NCBI RefSeq assembly: GCF_024609245.1
Contig: NZ_JANJYH010000008.1
Location: 93,600-157,599, forward strand
Length of the DNA stretch: 64,000 nucleotides
Reading direction: 5' to 3'
Origin: Haloarchaeobius sp. FL176
GTDB lineage: Archaea > Halobacteriota > Halobacteria > Halobacteriales > Natrialbaceae
Below, piece after piece: positions 25,502-33,557 of this stretch. Position 1 is the stretch's first letter. Every line of letters starts with the position of its first letter. The notes below the pieces were generated by a model. That model was not told where the DNA came from. It saw nothing but the letters and a program-made list of their open reading frames with translations, and searched no databases. Made by a program: the position numbers and the translations under genes.

Positions 25502-25708
25502 TTACTTGCGGGTGAGGTTCGATGCGCGGGGTCCCTTCGGGGACGACTCGATGTCGAACTCGACTTCCTGCCCTTCCTCGAGGTCGGGACCGCCGACGTC
25601 CTCCATGTGGAAGAACACGTCTTCGTCGTCGTCAACAGCGTCGTCGTCAGTCGATATGAACCCGTAGCCGCCTGTGTCGTTGAAGAAGTCAACTTTGCCG
25701 GTTGCCAT
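25502..25708 (-). CDS. cspA: Cold-shock domain protein
   Basis: This is a 68-residue protein starting MATGKVDFFNDTGGYGFIST. RNA-binding motifs of the cold-shock domain are present: the RNP1-like GGYGFI and RNP2-like DVFFHM. It has a haloarchaeal acidic insert (DDDAVDDDED). The C-terminus is VEFDIESSPKGPRASNLTRK. It should bind single-stranded RNA or DNA and act as an RNA chaperone in the cytoplasm. The start at 25708 matches the family; an ATG at 25717 adds only three residues. Confidence 0.95.
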   Translation of the reverse strand: MATGKVDFFNDTGGYGFISTDDDAVDDDEDVFFHMEDVGGPDLEEGQEVEFDIESSPKGPRASNLTRK

Positions 25709-25862
25709 TACAACCATACGTTGAGTGTTCCGAGGGATAACGCTTGCGAATGTAGAGTTACCACGATTGGGGTTCGAACCCCCGGCTCAACTGTCTGGAA
25801 ACGTCTCTTGCAGTGGCAGACAGGTATTTAAACGACCATCACAAGGTGTGACATGCATCGCC

Positions 25863-26126
25863 ATGAAACCGTGCCACAACTGCCAGACGGTCATCGACGA
25901 GTATCTCCTGGACAAAAAGCTCGAACCTCTGCGTGAGCTCACGGCCGACGACTTCAACATCTGTGCGGACTGCGTCACAATCGACGTCGACTCGTGCGTG
26001 GCGTGTGGCGGCGCGGTGTACGTCCCCGAGACGGTTTCCCCTGACTACTGTCCGGCGTGTCGGTCCGACATCATCGAGCGTACCGGCCAGGACCCTGGCT
26101 GGACGTGCGATCACGTGTCGACCTGA
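25863..26126 (+). CDS. DUF7571-type double zinc-ribbon protein
   Basis: This is an 87-residue protein starting MKPCHNCQTVIDEYLLDKKL. Four CxxC pairs are visible (CHNC, CADC, CVAC, CPAC) plus one further Cys near the end, enough for two zinc sites. The pattern LEPLRELTADDFNICADCVT and ERTGQDPGWTCD matches the haloarchaeal family DUF7571. Such proteins probably contact nucleic acids or partner proteins; the role is unknown. The start is set by the family-typical MKPCHNCQ. Confidence 0.82.
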   Translation: MKPCHNCQTVIDEYLLDKKLEPLRELTADDFNICADCVTIDVDSCVACGGAVYVPETVSPDYCPACRSDIIERTGQDPGWTCDHVST

Positions 26127-26215
26127 CCGGCACACCGACTCGTCAAACCTCTTATCGAGCTCAACTGACCGAGCCGACGGCCCGCCAGCCCGCCAGCCCG
26201 TAGGTTTTGAACGGG

Positions 26216-27394
26216 TCAGAACCCGAATACCGGCACGAACTGGAAGCAGAGATACGCACCGAGGGTCGCGATAGCAGGCACGATATTCTGCATCAGGACG
26301 ACCCGTGCAGTCGTCGCCGGGTTGAACAGCTCCGCCGCACGCGGGATATCTTCTGGTTCCTCTTCGCCGATCGGGGGGAGCTCCTCACCCTCCTCGTCGG
26401 CTGCCAGCGCACTGACGCTTACCGGTGGGCCCTCCTCGCTGGAGACGGCCTCGGGGACGGTCATCGGTCTGGTCGCTCGACCCCAGCCGAGCCCGACGAT
26501 GGCCATCGTCGCGATGATGACGAAGCTCGCCGGAATACCCAGAGCCGAGAGGAAGATCACGAGCGTCGAACTGACCGACGCGACGACGATGGCGGCCGTC
26601 AGCGGTAGCTCAGTGATGTCGCTCCCCATCGTCTCCAGGGTCCGTCTGGCGATAGTGAACGCGCCGATTGTGACAGCGATCCCGCCGAAGATGATCGCCG
26701 GGTTCATCGCCAGCTCACCGCTGCCGACCAGCGGCGCGACGGCGTTGGCGATGTTCGAGGTGCCGGAGCTGAACGCCATCAGACAGCCGATCGCGACGAC
26801 GGTTATCGTTCCGCCCAGCTCGCGGCGGTTGGTCGTCCGGTGGAGGCGCGGAATCGGCACCAGTCCCGAGCGGTCCACGTCGAACAGTGGACCGCTGCTG
26901 CGCTCCATCGCGACGAATCGGTTGAGTCGTGCGTAGAAGTAGCGGCCGATGATCAGCGACACCCAGAAGCCGATGATCGGCGAGACGATCCACCAGGTGA
27001 GTATCTCGGCCATGACGGCGAAGTCGAGGACTCCCCCGGCGAGGCCCAGCCCGGCGATCGCGCCGACGGCGGTCATCGATGTCGAGGCCGGCACGCCGAA
27101 GAGGTTGCCCATGAGCAGCGCGACGCCGATGAAGAACAGCACCGCGATGGACGATTCGAGCGTGAAGACGCTGGTACTGACGACGAGCTCTCTCCCGAGC
27201 TTCGTCACGACGTTCCGGCCGACGGTCCAGGCACCCAGGAAGAAGAAGACTCCCATCAGCGCAGCGGCGGCCGTCTTCGAAATCGCGTCCGCACCGACGG
27301 CTGGCCCGAAGGCCGGGCCGGTCGTCGAGCCTCCGATGTTGTAGGCCACGAACATCGCGACGAGCACGCCGACGACGAGGAGCGCTTCGACCAT
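26216..27394 (-). CDS. pit: PiT-family inorganic phosphate transporter
   Basis: This is a 392-residue polytopic membrane protein of the PiT family (Na+ or H+-coupled phosphate uptake). The paired signature regions are FVAYNIGGSTTGPAFGPAVG near residue 17 and MAFSSGTSNIANAVAPLVGS near 210; the second keeps the NIANA-type core. A hydrophilic loop with an acidic stretch (LAADEEGEELPPIGEEEPED) lies near the C-terminal third. The gene starts inside the stop of an upstream gene on the same strand (ATGA overlap at 27393-27396), so it is translationally coupled to the Val-tetrad repeat protein. That neighbour may control or scaffold transport. Confidence 0.93.
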   Translation of the reverse strand: MVEALLVVGVLVAMFVAYNIGGSTTGPAFGPAVGADAISKTAAAALMGVFFFLGAWTVGRNVVTKLGRELVVSTSVFTLESSIAVLFFIGVALLMGNLFGVPASTSMTAVGAIAGLGLAGGVLDFAVMAEILTWWIVSPIIGFWVSLIIGRYFYARLNRFVAMERSSGPLFDVDRSGLVPIPRLHRTTNRRELGGTITVVAIGCLMAFSSGTSNIANAVAPLVGSGELAMNPAIIFGGIAVTIGAFTIARRTLETMGSDITELPLTAAIVVASVSSTLVIFLSALGIPASFVIIATMAIVGLGWGRATRPMTVPEAVSSEEGPPVSVSALAADEEGEELPPIGEEEPEDIPRAAELFNPATTARVVLMQNIVPAIATLGAYLCFQFVPVFGF

Positions 27395-28437
27395 CAGGCG
27401 TCTTCCTCAGCTGTCTCGGCGTCCTTCGTCTCCGATTCCTCTCCGCCTTCGGCGTCCTCGTCCTCCCAGACCTCGCTCGCGTCCTCGTCTTCCCACTCCT
27501 CCTCCGAGGTCGCCTCCCCAGACTGACCGGCAGCGGGGTCGCCGTCTCGCCCCGCAGGTTGCTGCGCCCCGTCGCCGTGTGCGTCGAGTTCCCTCTCCAG
27601 CGTCTCTTCGACGGTCTTCTCGACTGTCTCTCCGACCGTCTCCTCGACAGTTTCCTCGACGGTCTCACCTACTGTTTCCTCGACGGTCTCGCCGACCTTC
27701 TCTTCGACAGTTTCCTCGACGGTCTCACCTACTGTTTCCTCGACGGTCTCGCTGACTTTCTCCTCGACAGTCTCGTCAACGGTTTTCTCGACAGTTTCTT
27801 CGACGGTTTCACCCACTGTCTCCTCGACGGTCTCACCTACTGTTTCCTCGACGGTCTCGCTGACCTTCTCCTCGACAGTCTCGTCAACGGTTTTCTCGAC
27901 CGTCTCCTCGACAGTTTCTTCGACGGTTTCACCCACTGTCTCCTCGACGGTTTCTTCGACGGTTTCACCCACTGTCTCCTCGACGGTTTCGCCCACTGTC
28001 TCTTCGACGGTTTCGCTGACCTTCTCCTCGACAGTCTCGTCGACGGTTTTCTCGACTGTCTCTTCGACTGTTTCTTCGACGGTTTCACCCACTGTCTCCT
28101 CGACAGTCTCGTTCACGGTCTCTCCAACGGTCTCTTCGACGGTTTCCTCGACCGTCTTTTCGACCGTCTCGCCGACGGTCTTCTCCACCGTCTCTCCGAC
28201 CTTCTCGTCCACGGTCTCGTCGACCGTCTCCTCCACGGTCTCCTTGACGGCCGTGGTCATCCAGTCGGGGTCGAACCGGGCCATCTTCCACACGACGTGG
28301 AAGACGTACGATATCAGGACACCGAAGCCGAACGCCAACCCGATGGCGTTGCCTGCGACCACGATCAGTCCGACCGAAATCGCGATCAAAAGTCCGTAAG
28401 CGAGATCGATGAGGGAGTCGACCCGACTCGGGTTCAC
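27394..28437 (-). CDS. Membrane protein with 54 tandem Val-x-x-x tetrads, coupled to PiT
   Basis: This is a 347-residue protein. Residues about 8-52 hold two membrane helices (LAYGLLIAISVGLIVVAGNA and LAFGFGVLISYVFHVVWKMA). From Val64 to residue 279 there are 54 consecutive tetrads, each beginning with Val, mostly VEET, VGET, VDET, VEKT, VEEK or VSET, without one interruption. The tail (280-347) is acidic with two WEDEDA-like motifs. The repeat has a strict period of four, not the seven of a coiled coil, so the Val stripe drifts around an alpha helix by about 40 degrees per unit. It overlaps the PiT gene by 4 bp, so a role in phosphate uptake is likely but unproven. Confidence 0.85.
   Translation of the reverse strand: MNPSRVDSLIDLAYGLLIAISVGLIVVAGNAIGLAFGFGVLISYVFHVVWKMARFDPDWMTTAVKETVEETVDETVDEKVGETVEKTVGETVEKTVEETVEETVGETVNETVEETVGETVEETVEETVEKTVDETVEEKVSETVEETVGETVEETVGETVEETVEETVGETVEETVEETVEKTVDETVEEKVSETVEETVGETVEETVGETVEETVEKTVDETVEEKVSETVEETVGETVEETVEEKVGETVEETVGETVEETVEETVGETVEKTVEETLERELDAHGDGAQQPAGRDGDPAAGQSGEATSEEEWEDEDASEVWEDEDAEGGEESETKDAETAEEDA
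27601..28248 (-). repeat. 12-bp tandem repeat array inside the tetrad gene
   Basis: This is the DNA side of the 54 tetrads: 648 bp of tandem 12-bp units such as gtcgaggagacg with third-position and second-codon variants. A longer-period pattern is also visible; the block VEKT-VDET-VEEK-VSET-VEET-VGET appears three times. The array therefore grew both by single units and by larger blocks. Length variation between strains is likely. Confidence 0.9.
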
Positions 28438-28442
28438 AGCCC

Positions 28443-28461
28443 ACCCGGGAGTGTCCCGGGT
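28443..28461. promoter_or_regulatory. Inverted repeat just upstream of the tetrad-PiT operon
   Basis: ACCCGGGA-gtg-TCCCGGGT is a perfect 8-bp inverted repeat, six nt before the start codon of the tetrad protein. It could be an operator at a short-leader promoter or a hairpin in the 5' end of the mRNA. A second, smaller repeat TGAA-aaa-TTCA lies near 28499-28509. Confidence 0.4.
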
Positions 28462-28668
28462 CGGTCAGATGCGAGCGTAGTCCGTCGGCGGCTGAAAGCT
28501 GAAAAATTCACGTACTAGTTAATGCGGCCTGCGAGTCAAGTAGTTTCGCAAAGCAGGACCGTGGTGCACGGAGCAGTCGCGACCGGGAATTCACGGGCCC
28601 ACGTGGAGAGAGACGGGTCGACACGAGCTGCCTGCTCACCCTCTGAATGCCAGTGTCGCTGGACTGCT

Positions 28669-29601
28669 TCAGGACGAAGGGTGGAACTCCGTGGCTGCGA
28701 GCTCGGTCTCGACACGCCCGAGCATCTCTTCGAGGGAGACGCCCTCCCGCTCTACGTGTCTGAGCTGTGCTTCGACGCCTGGCTCGAGCTGTGGACTCAG
28801 TATGAACAGGGCCGCGCCGGTCGCAGTCGCCCGGAGCACCCACTGCGCGAGCGAGGGGACCGGTGGTGTGGTGATGTCGGTCCGGACCGCTGCCACCCGC
28901 CACGCCTGCTCCCGGCCCTCAGTCATGGAGCGTAACGTCAGCGATTCGTCTAGTTGGCCCAGCAGGGCGTCGATGTCGTCGACACCCGGCGCGTACAGGT
29001 CGGCGAGAGCCCGCTGCTGGGCGTCCACGAGGCCGGCGAGGATGGTGTCGATGGCGAGGTGGTCCGCGTACTTCTGGTCCCTGTCGGGGTCGATACCGAC
29101 CGCTTCTAGACTGAGTGCGAGGTCGTAGTTGATGTGGGCGTTCACCCCGAGGAACGCGTCCTGCATGACCAGCGTCTCTTCGTTGACCGCGGCCCCGAAG
29201 GCGACACGCCAGGGGTCGGGGACTGCCGCGATGTCGCCACGCTCGAAGGCGAGGAACGCCCGGCGGTAGTAGTCGGCGAAGGTGACCAGATATCGGCGCA
29301 TCCACTCCGGGTCGGTGAACAGGCCTTCATCGATTCCCTCCTCGACCTGACGGGTCATCCTGACGTAGATGGTGAGGAAGACGGCTCTGCGGTCGTCGCG
29401 CTGGCGGAGCCGGGACTCCAGTCGTCCGAGTCGCTGTTCGGCATCGCCGACCGACTCGAACGGTGCTTCGACGAGTTCGACCAGTGCCGGGTCCGGAGAG
29501 CCAGGTGGTGCGAACCGTCCCGCGTCTCCACGGAACGCGTGCCAGATGGCTCTGAGCTCTGTCGGTCCGACGAGTCGTGCGGTCGTTGCGAGGCCTGCCA
29601 T
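28669..29601 (-). CDS. DUF5995 family protein
   Basis: This is a 310-residue protein from MAGLATTARLVGPTELRAIW. The helical, Arg-rich body contains DRRAVFLTIYVRMTRQVEEG, FADYYRRAFLAFERGDIAAV and VMQDAFLGVNAHINYDLALS; the last, with its VNAHINYDL core, is the signature of DUF5995. A conserved His/Asn/Asp cluster there hints at a metal or active site, but the function is unknown. The open frame extends to 29859 but the additional N-terminal residues are Ser/Arg-rich and probably not translated. Confidence 0.85.
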   Translation of the reverse strand: MAGLATTARLVGPTELRAIWHAFRGDAGRFAPPGSPDPALVELVEAPFESVGDAEQRLGRLESRLRQRDDRRAVFLTIYVRMTRQVEEGIDEGLFTDPEWMRRYLVTFADYYRRAFLAFERGDIAAVPDPWRVAFGAAVNEETLVMQDAFLGVNAHINYDLALSLEAVGIDPDRDQKYADHLAIDTILAGLVDAQQRALADLYAPGVDDIDALLGQLDESLTLRSMTEGREQAWRVAAVRTDITTPPVPSLAQWVLRATATGAALFILSPQLEPGVEAQLRHVEREGVSLEEMLGRVETELAATEFHPSS

Positions 29602-29830
29602 CCGGTGTTCCTGCGAGAGGCTTCTCGTTCCCGGAGCAAAAAGGTCGACCCGTCTTTTGCCTGTGACGCCTACTTTCGGTCGGGATGCCGCACGCGAAAG
29701 CTCTCTGGCGACCGATGGCGGCAGGCGTCTCCAGTTGATGAGCGCCGACATGGGCTGGGGAGCCCAGACCAGGAACGACAGAACAGATTCTGACGAATGG
29801 GGCTGAATCTGATATGACGGCTCCGATGGT

Positions 29831-29847
29831 GTTTCAGGCGATGAAAC
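29831..29847. promoter_or_regulatory. Inverted repeat upstream of the sensor-domain gene
   Basis: GTTTCA-ggcga-TGAAAC is a perfect 6-bp inverted repeat about 44-60 nt before the ATG at 29891. A T-rich run (attttttacc, 29861-29870) lies between it and the start, and a further half-site gctgaaacc follows at 29871-29879. The layout suits an operator over an archaeal promoter; this is inference. Confidence 0.35.
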
Positions 29848-29890
29848 GCTGGCTTCCATTTTTTACCCCGCTGAAACCTTCTTCCGGCAG

Positions 29891-30574
29891 ATGACGGCCC
29901 AGAGTACAGGGCGAACCAGCAGTTCGCTACTCGGTCGAATCTTCGGGGTTGCTGCCGACCCGCAGACGTACAAGAACTTACTCTACCTTCTGGTACGGTT
30001 CCCACTCGGCATCGCCTACCTGATAGTTTTCGTGACGTTGCTCTCGTTGGGCGTATCGCTCGTGCCACTACTGATCGGAGTCCCGATCCTCGCGGGTGTG
30101 CTCTCGGTCGCCGGCTACGTCGGCGTCGTCGAGGCCGCACTCCTCCGGACGTTACTCGGACGGGATATCGTCTGGACACCGACCAACCCGAACGACACAC
30201 CGGTCGTCCCGTACCTCAAGCAGGTCGCGACAGATCCACACAATTACCTACTCCTGCTACTGGCGTTCGTCTCTTTCGCTACTGGCAACGTACTGTTCGT
30301 CGGTCTCGTGGTCTGGTTTGCGCTCTCGTTCAGTTTCGTCATCGCCCCGGCAGCCTACCGGTTCGACAACGTCCAGTACTTCACTGCCTCAGGGCCGGTC
30401 GAACTTGGAATCGTCTCGGTCAGTGAAGAGCAACTGGTCATCGATACCGTGCCCGAAGCGCTGTTGGTCTCACTCCTTGGCATCGTCACCACCGTCATTG
30501 GTCTCCACCTCGTCAACCTCACGACGCAGGTGTACGCCGACATCACCGAGTCACTGCTATCCACTTCAGAGTGA
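29891..30574 (+). CDS. Sensor-domain membrane protein
   Basis: This is a 227-residue protein. It starts MTAQSTGRTSSSLLGRIFGV and has the layout of the haloarchaeal/actinobacterial 'sensor' domain: ADPQTYKNLLYLLVRFPLGI, a pair of helices (IAYLIVFVTLLSLGVSLVPL and LIGVPILAGVLSVAGYVGVVEA), then PYLKQVATDPHNYLLLLLAF and further helices. Four to six membrane segments are expected. Such domains often precede kinase or HTH modules; here it stands alone. It may sense cell-envelope stress for a separate regulator. Inverted repeats upstream suggest controlled expression. Confidence 0.82.
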   Translation: MTAQSTGRTSSSLLGRIFGVAADPQTYKNLLYLLVRFPLGIAYLIVFVTLLSLGVSLVPLLIGVPILAGVLSVAGYVGVVEAALLRTLLGRDIVWTPTNPNDTPVVPYLKQVATDPHNYLLLLLAFVSFATGNVLFVGLVVWFALSFSFVIAPAAYRFDNVQYFTASGPVELGIVSVSEEQLVIDTVPEALLVSLLGIVTTVIGLHLVNLTTQVYADITESLLSTSE

Positions 30575-30704
30575 GTACTGGAACGGATAGAGCCGGCGTT
30601 TCCGCGACAAATTTTCATGACGTGTCTATTACCTGTTTCATATTCTGACACACGCGGCCTACGTTTACAATTCCGTGTGGCATCAGATGAACTGCTACTG
30701 CCAT

Positions 30705-31199
30705 ATGAGCCGATACGAAGCCCGCAAACAGAGGTCGATTACGAGACGCCAGCTCCTTGCGGCTGGCGGGACCACGTTCCTGACCGCTACCGCTGGTTGC
30801 TCGGCGGTCCTCGATTTCGTCGGTGAGCAGGTTCTCGAGGAAGTCAACATCCTCAATCAACTGAACCGGGAGATCAGCGGGTCGATCGAAATTATCGACC
30901 CCGCAGGTGATACCCGTCTCGACACGGCATTCACCGCCCCGTCCACGGAATCCGATGGCGAGAGTAACATCGTCGCGTACCCCGACATCTGGACCAACAC
31001 AGGAAGTTACGAGGTGAGTATCGTGCTCACCGACATCGAACTCGAGGGCGTTTCACGGGCGCGCAGGGAGATATCCATCGACGACACCGAAGCGGAAATG
31101 CTCGCTATCGTTATCGGGTCCGGCGACGAGAGCGAGCCGATCGCTTTCCGCGTGGGCGAGTCGTTCTCCGAACTCGGGCAGACGAGCGAGAGTCAGTGA
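30705..31199 (+). CDS. Tat-exported lipoprotein, unknown function
   Basis: This is a 164-residue protein from MSRYEARKQRSITRRQLLAA. The twin-arginine motif (TRRQLL) and lipobox (ATAGC) predict Tat export and lipidation at Cys32. The mature part is short, acidic and beta-rich (SGSIEIIDPAGDTRLDTAFT ... SYEVSIVLTDIELEGVSRAR). It resembles many haloarchaeal envelope lipoproteins with no assigned role. The earlier ATG at 30675 would put ten residues before the Tat signal and is less likely. Confidence 0.8.
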   Translation: MSRYEARKQRSITRRQLLAAGGTTFLTATAGCSAVLDFVGEQVLEEVNILNQLNREISGSIEIIDPAGDTRLDTAFTAPSTESDGESNIVAYPDIWTNTGSYEVSIVLTDIELEGVSRARREISIDDTEAEMLAIVIGSGDESEPIAFRVGESFSELGQTSESQ

Positions 31200-31322
31200 A
31201 GTACCACGCGGCGGTGGCCAGTCGTCTCCCGTAGCCGTGAACCGCCTGGGGTCGAGCCCCAGTCGTTCGGCCTGTGCTACCTGTCGAGTTTGAGCGGGAG
31301 TACGCTATTCACCGAACCAGTT

Positions 31323-32999
31323 TCAGGCGTCTATAGACCGTTCGGGCTCGTCCTGTCGCTCGTACCCGTGGAACTCCACGACGACGACAGTTCCCTCGGA
31401 GTTTGCGCGCTCGAATTCGAGTTCGGCGCCGAGTTGGCTGACCGCCCAGTTGACGAACCACAGTCCGACACCGAGTCCGTGCCGATGTTGTGTTTCGCCA
31501 GTTCCGGTCAGGAGGTCACGCTCCCGGTCCGGGATCCCGGGGCCGTTGTCGCCGACTCGAAGCCGCGGAGTCCCGTCGGTGGCAGTGTCAACTTCGATTT
31601 CGACCCTGCCGGGAGCAGCCGAGTGAACGATCGCGTTTTCGACGAGCTCCGCCGCGAGACGCTGCACGATGGTCCGGTGAGAGACGAGCTGAAGGCGTTC
31701 GGGTGCGGAAACTGAGATCTCGGTTTCGGGGTGTTCATCGCGGGTATTCCTCGCCACAGTACGGACCACGGTCACCAGGTCGATCCGTGATGGGGACCCG
31801 ACGGTGTCAGTCATTACTGCTTCGGCGTCCCGCGCTTTCTGACTGATCGAAAGTAGGTCGTCGGCACTCTCCTGAATCGCGGTGCGATGGGTGTCATCCT
31901 CGATGCGGTCGGAGTGCGCAAGGATCACGTCCAACTTGTTCTGGACGTTGTGTCGCAGGACGCGGTTGAGGACAGAGAGGCGCTGCTCCCGCGTGCGCTC
32001 GTCCGTGATGTCCCGAAGGAGAATCGTTCTCGCAACTGGTGGGCTGTCCCTGTCACCGCCTTCCGCTCCGACGGCTGAGACGGTGTACTGGAACCGCCGA
32101 CGTCCCTTCGAAGTTCGAAGCGTTACCGTCCCGGTCGTTCCGGTCGACAGGTCTGCTCCGCTCATCCCCTCGACGACTGACCGGATTGATGTGCCTATCA
32201 TCCGCTGCGTCGAGCTATCGAACAGGTTCTCTGCCGTCGAGTTTGTATCCAGGATGTGGCCATCCCAGTCGACGACGAAGACCGCTTCCTGTAGCTCTTC
32301 GAAGACGCGGGAGCGAGCCACGTAATCTGCTTTCGGAAACCCGATCAACACCGGGTATCGTCGAAGCGAAACCCCCAACAACAGCCCTGACAGCAACAGC
32401 CCACCGGTTACCCCGTCGACGATCTGATTCCCGTCGATCCACAGACCGACGACGTACGGTGCCGAGATGGCACCGAGCTGCGCGCCGAGTTGCGTCTTCG
32501 AGACTCGGTCGTGATTCCAGGTGTATCTGAGAAAGAGCACCGCTGCGTACACGTACACGATGAACAGCAGGAGTAGTTCGGTTCCGATGAGCGAGGCAAG
32601 CGAACGTTCTACGGTTTCCAGAGAGCCGCCAAGGGCGATGACGACGGCCGAGCCGACCAACGGAAGTGCGAGCAGAACGAACATCCCTATTCTGACGGGG
32701 GTCAAGTCCGTCCCGCGACCAGTGTAGCCGAGCACGTACACGAGCCAGAGTGCAGGAATGAAGACGATCGGGAGAATCTGTGCAACCCCAGCTAGTCCTC
32801 CGCTGACGGGCCACGAGTCCGGGAATTCGGAAACGAACGACAGGACTGCCCACAGTAGTAGGCCCCCGGAGATAGCGGCGAAGGCGGTCGCATTCGGGCG
32901 ATCTCGCTTCGTAACTGCGCGCCACGTCACCAACGCTAGCAGCACGATAGCGACACCATCGAGTGCGAGCGAGGCTACAAGCGTGAAAGATATCATCAT
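31323..32999 (-). CDS. 7TM-PAS sensor histidine kinase
   Basis: This is a 558-residue kinase with the same architecture as the one at 18.1 kb. Seven helices cover about 1-215 (VFIPALWLVYVLGYTGRGTD), PAS about 225-340 (EELQEAVFVVDWDGHILDTN to TILLRDITDERTREQR). The H-box is LSVLNRVLRHNVQNKLDVIL. HATPase motifs are RLAAELVENAIVHSAAPGRV, RVGDNGPGIPDRERDLL and RHGLGVGLWFVNWAVSQLGA. All catalytic residues appear present. No response regulator is adjacent. The second codon is also ATG, so the start may be 32996. Confidence 0.92.
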   Translation of the reverse strand: MMISFTLVASLALDGVAIVLLALVTWRAVTKRDRPNATAFAAISGGLLLWAVLSFVSEFPDSWPVSGGLAGVAQILPIVFIPALWLVYVLGYTGRGTDLTPVRIGMFVLLALPLVGSAVVIALGGSLETVERSLASLIGTELLLLFIVYVYAAVLFLRYTWNHDRVSKTQLGAQLGAISAPYVVGLWIDGNQIVDGVTGGLLLSGLLLGVSLRRYPVLIGFPKADYVARSRVFEELQEAVFVVDWDGHILDTNSTAENLFDSSTQRMIGTSIRSVVEGMSGADLSTGTTGTVTLRTSKGRRRFQYTVSAVGAEGGDRDSPPVARTILLRDITDERTREQRLSVLNRVLRHNVQNKLDVILAHSDRIEDDTHRTAIQESADDLLSISQKARDAEAVMTDTVGSPSRIDLVTVVRTVARNTRDEHPETEISVSAPERLQLVSHRTIVQRLAAELVENAIVHSAAPGRVEIEVDTATDGTPRLRVGDNGPGIPDRERDLLTGTGETQHRHGLGVGLWFVNWAVSQLGAELEFERANSEGTVVVVEFHGYERQDEPERSIDA

Positions 33000-33557
33000 T
33001 ATGTTAATTCTGTATAGGGGTTACCTTTGCACTCGTTGCGAGGCCATGGTTTCCATGATGAGACGTGTCGGTCGTACTCTGATACCTACGTTTCCTGGCA
33101 TGGACTTAAAAGCCCAGTCGGTGTTTCTGAGAGAGAAGGCCACTGCACCATCGAACTGGACTCGGGGTCGACGGATTCAGTTGACCGGGTCCTTCGAGCG
33201 CGCTTCCTGCCGTTGGCCGAAAACACGAGCTCGACACCGGTAGAACAACGAAGAGGGGCCGTGTCGACAAAGATTTCGTCTCGGGCGAATTCTCGGCGCC
33301 GGTACCCGTCTCGAAGGGCGCGGTCGTGTTTGGCGACCCAGCTCGGCTCGCCAGTGCGTCCGTGTTCGGTCTCGTCGTCGCCCCATCGGCCCCCGGTCTA
33401 GTCGGCGTTCGTCGACGGCAAGCCCCAGTCCCCACAGACGAATCAGTCGCTCGACGGCGTCGACGAACGCACGCACTGGCCACTGCTGGGCTCGGCAGCT
33501 CTCTCGGGTATCCAAACCCGAGCGATTATTCGGGCTGGGCTCCAAGTCCCTCGCAAT
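33000..33557. other. Long intergenic stretch, no supported gene
   Basis: This 558-bp stretch separates two divergent genes. Open frames of 114-125 codons exist on both strands but are Arg/Ser-rich and show no motif. One minus frame contains PVRAFVDAVERLIRLWGLGL, which looks protein-like for about 20 residues only and could be an old relic. The promoter of the oxidoreductase should lie near 33520-33550. Confidence 0.4.

Noticed and set aside
25720..25791. tRNA-like segment: 7-bp acceptor-like pairing gttgagt/gctcaac and a T-arm gggg-TTCGAAC-cccc spaced 72 nt
   Set aside because: The D-arm and anticodon stem do not pair, position 8 is not T and position 33 is not T. It lies over the promoter of the cold-shock gene. 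Most likely chance, at best a dead tRNA relic.
27601..28248. Tandem 12-bp repeats as a possible origin or CRISPR
   Set aside because: They keep one reading frame throughout and encode an uninterrupted tetrad pattern, so they are coding repeats.
27559..28518. 319-codon plus-strand frame rich in Leu/Asp/Phe/Gly
   Set aside because: It is the antisense image of the Val-tetrad array; the minus-strand frame overlaps PiT by 4 bp and has membrane helices.
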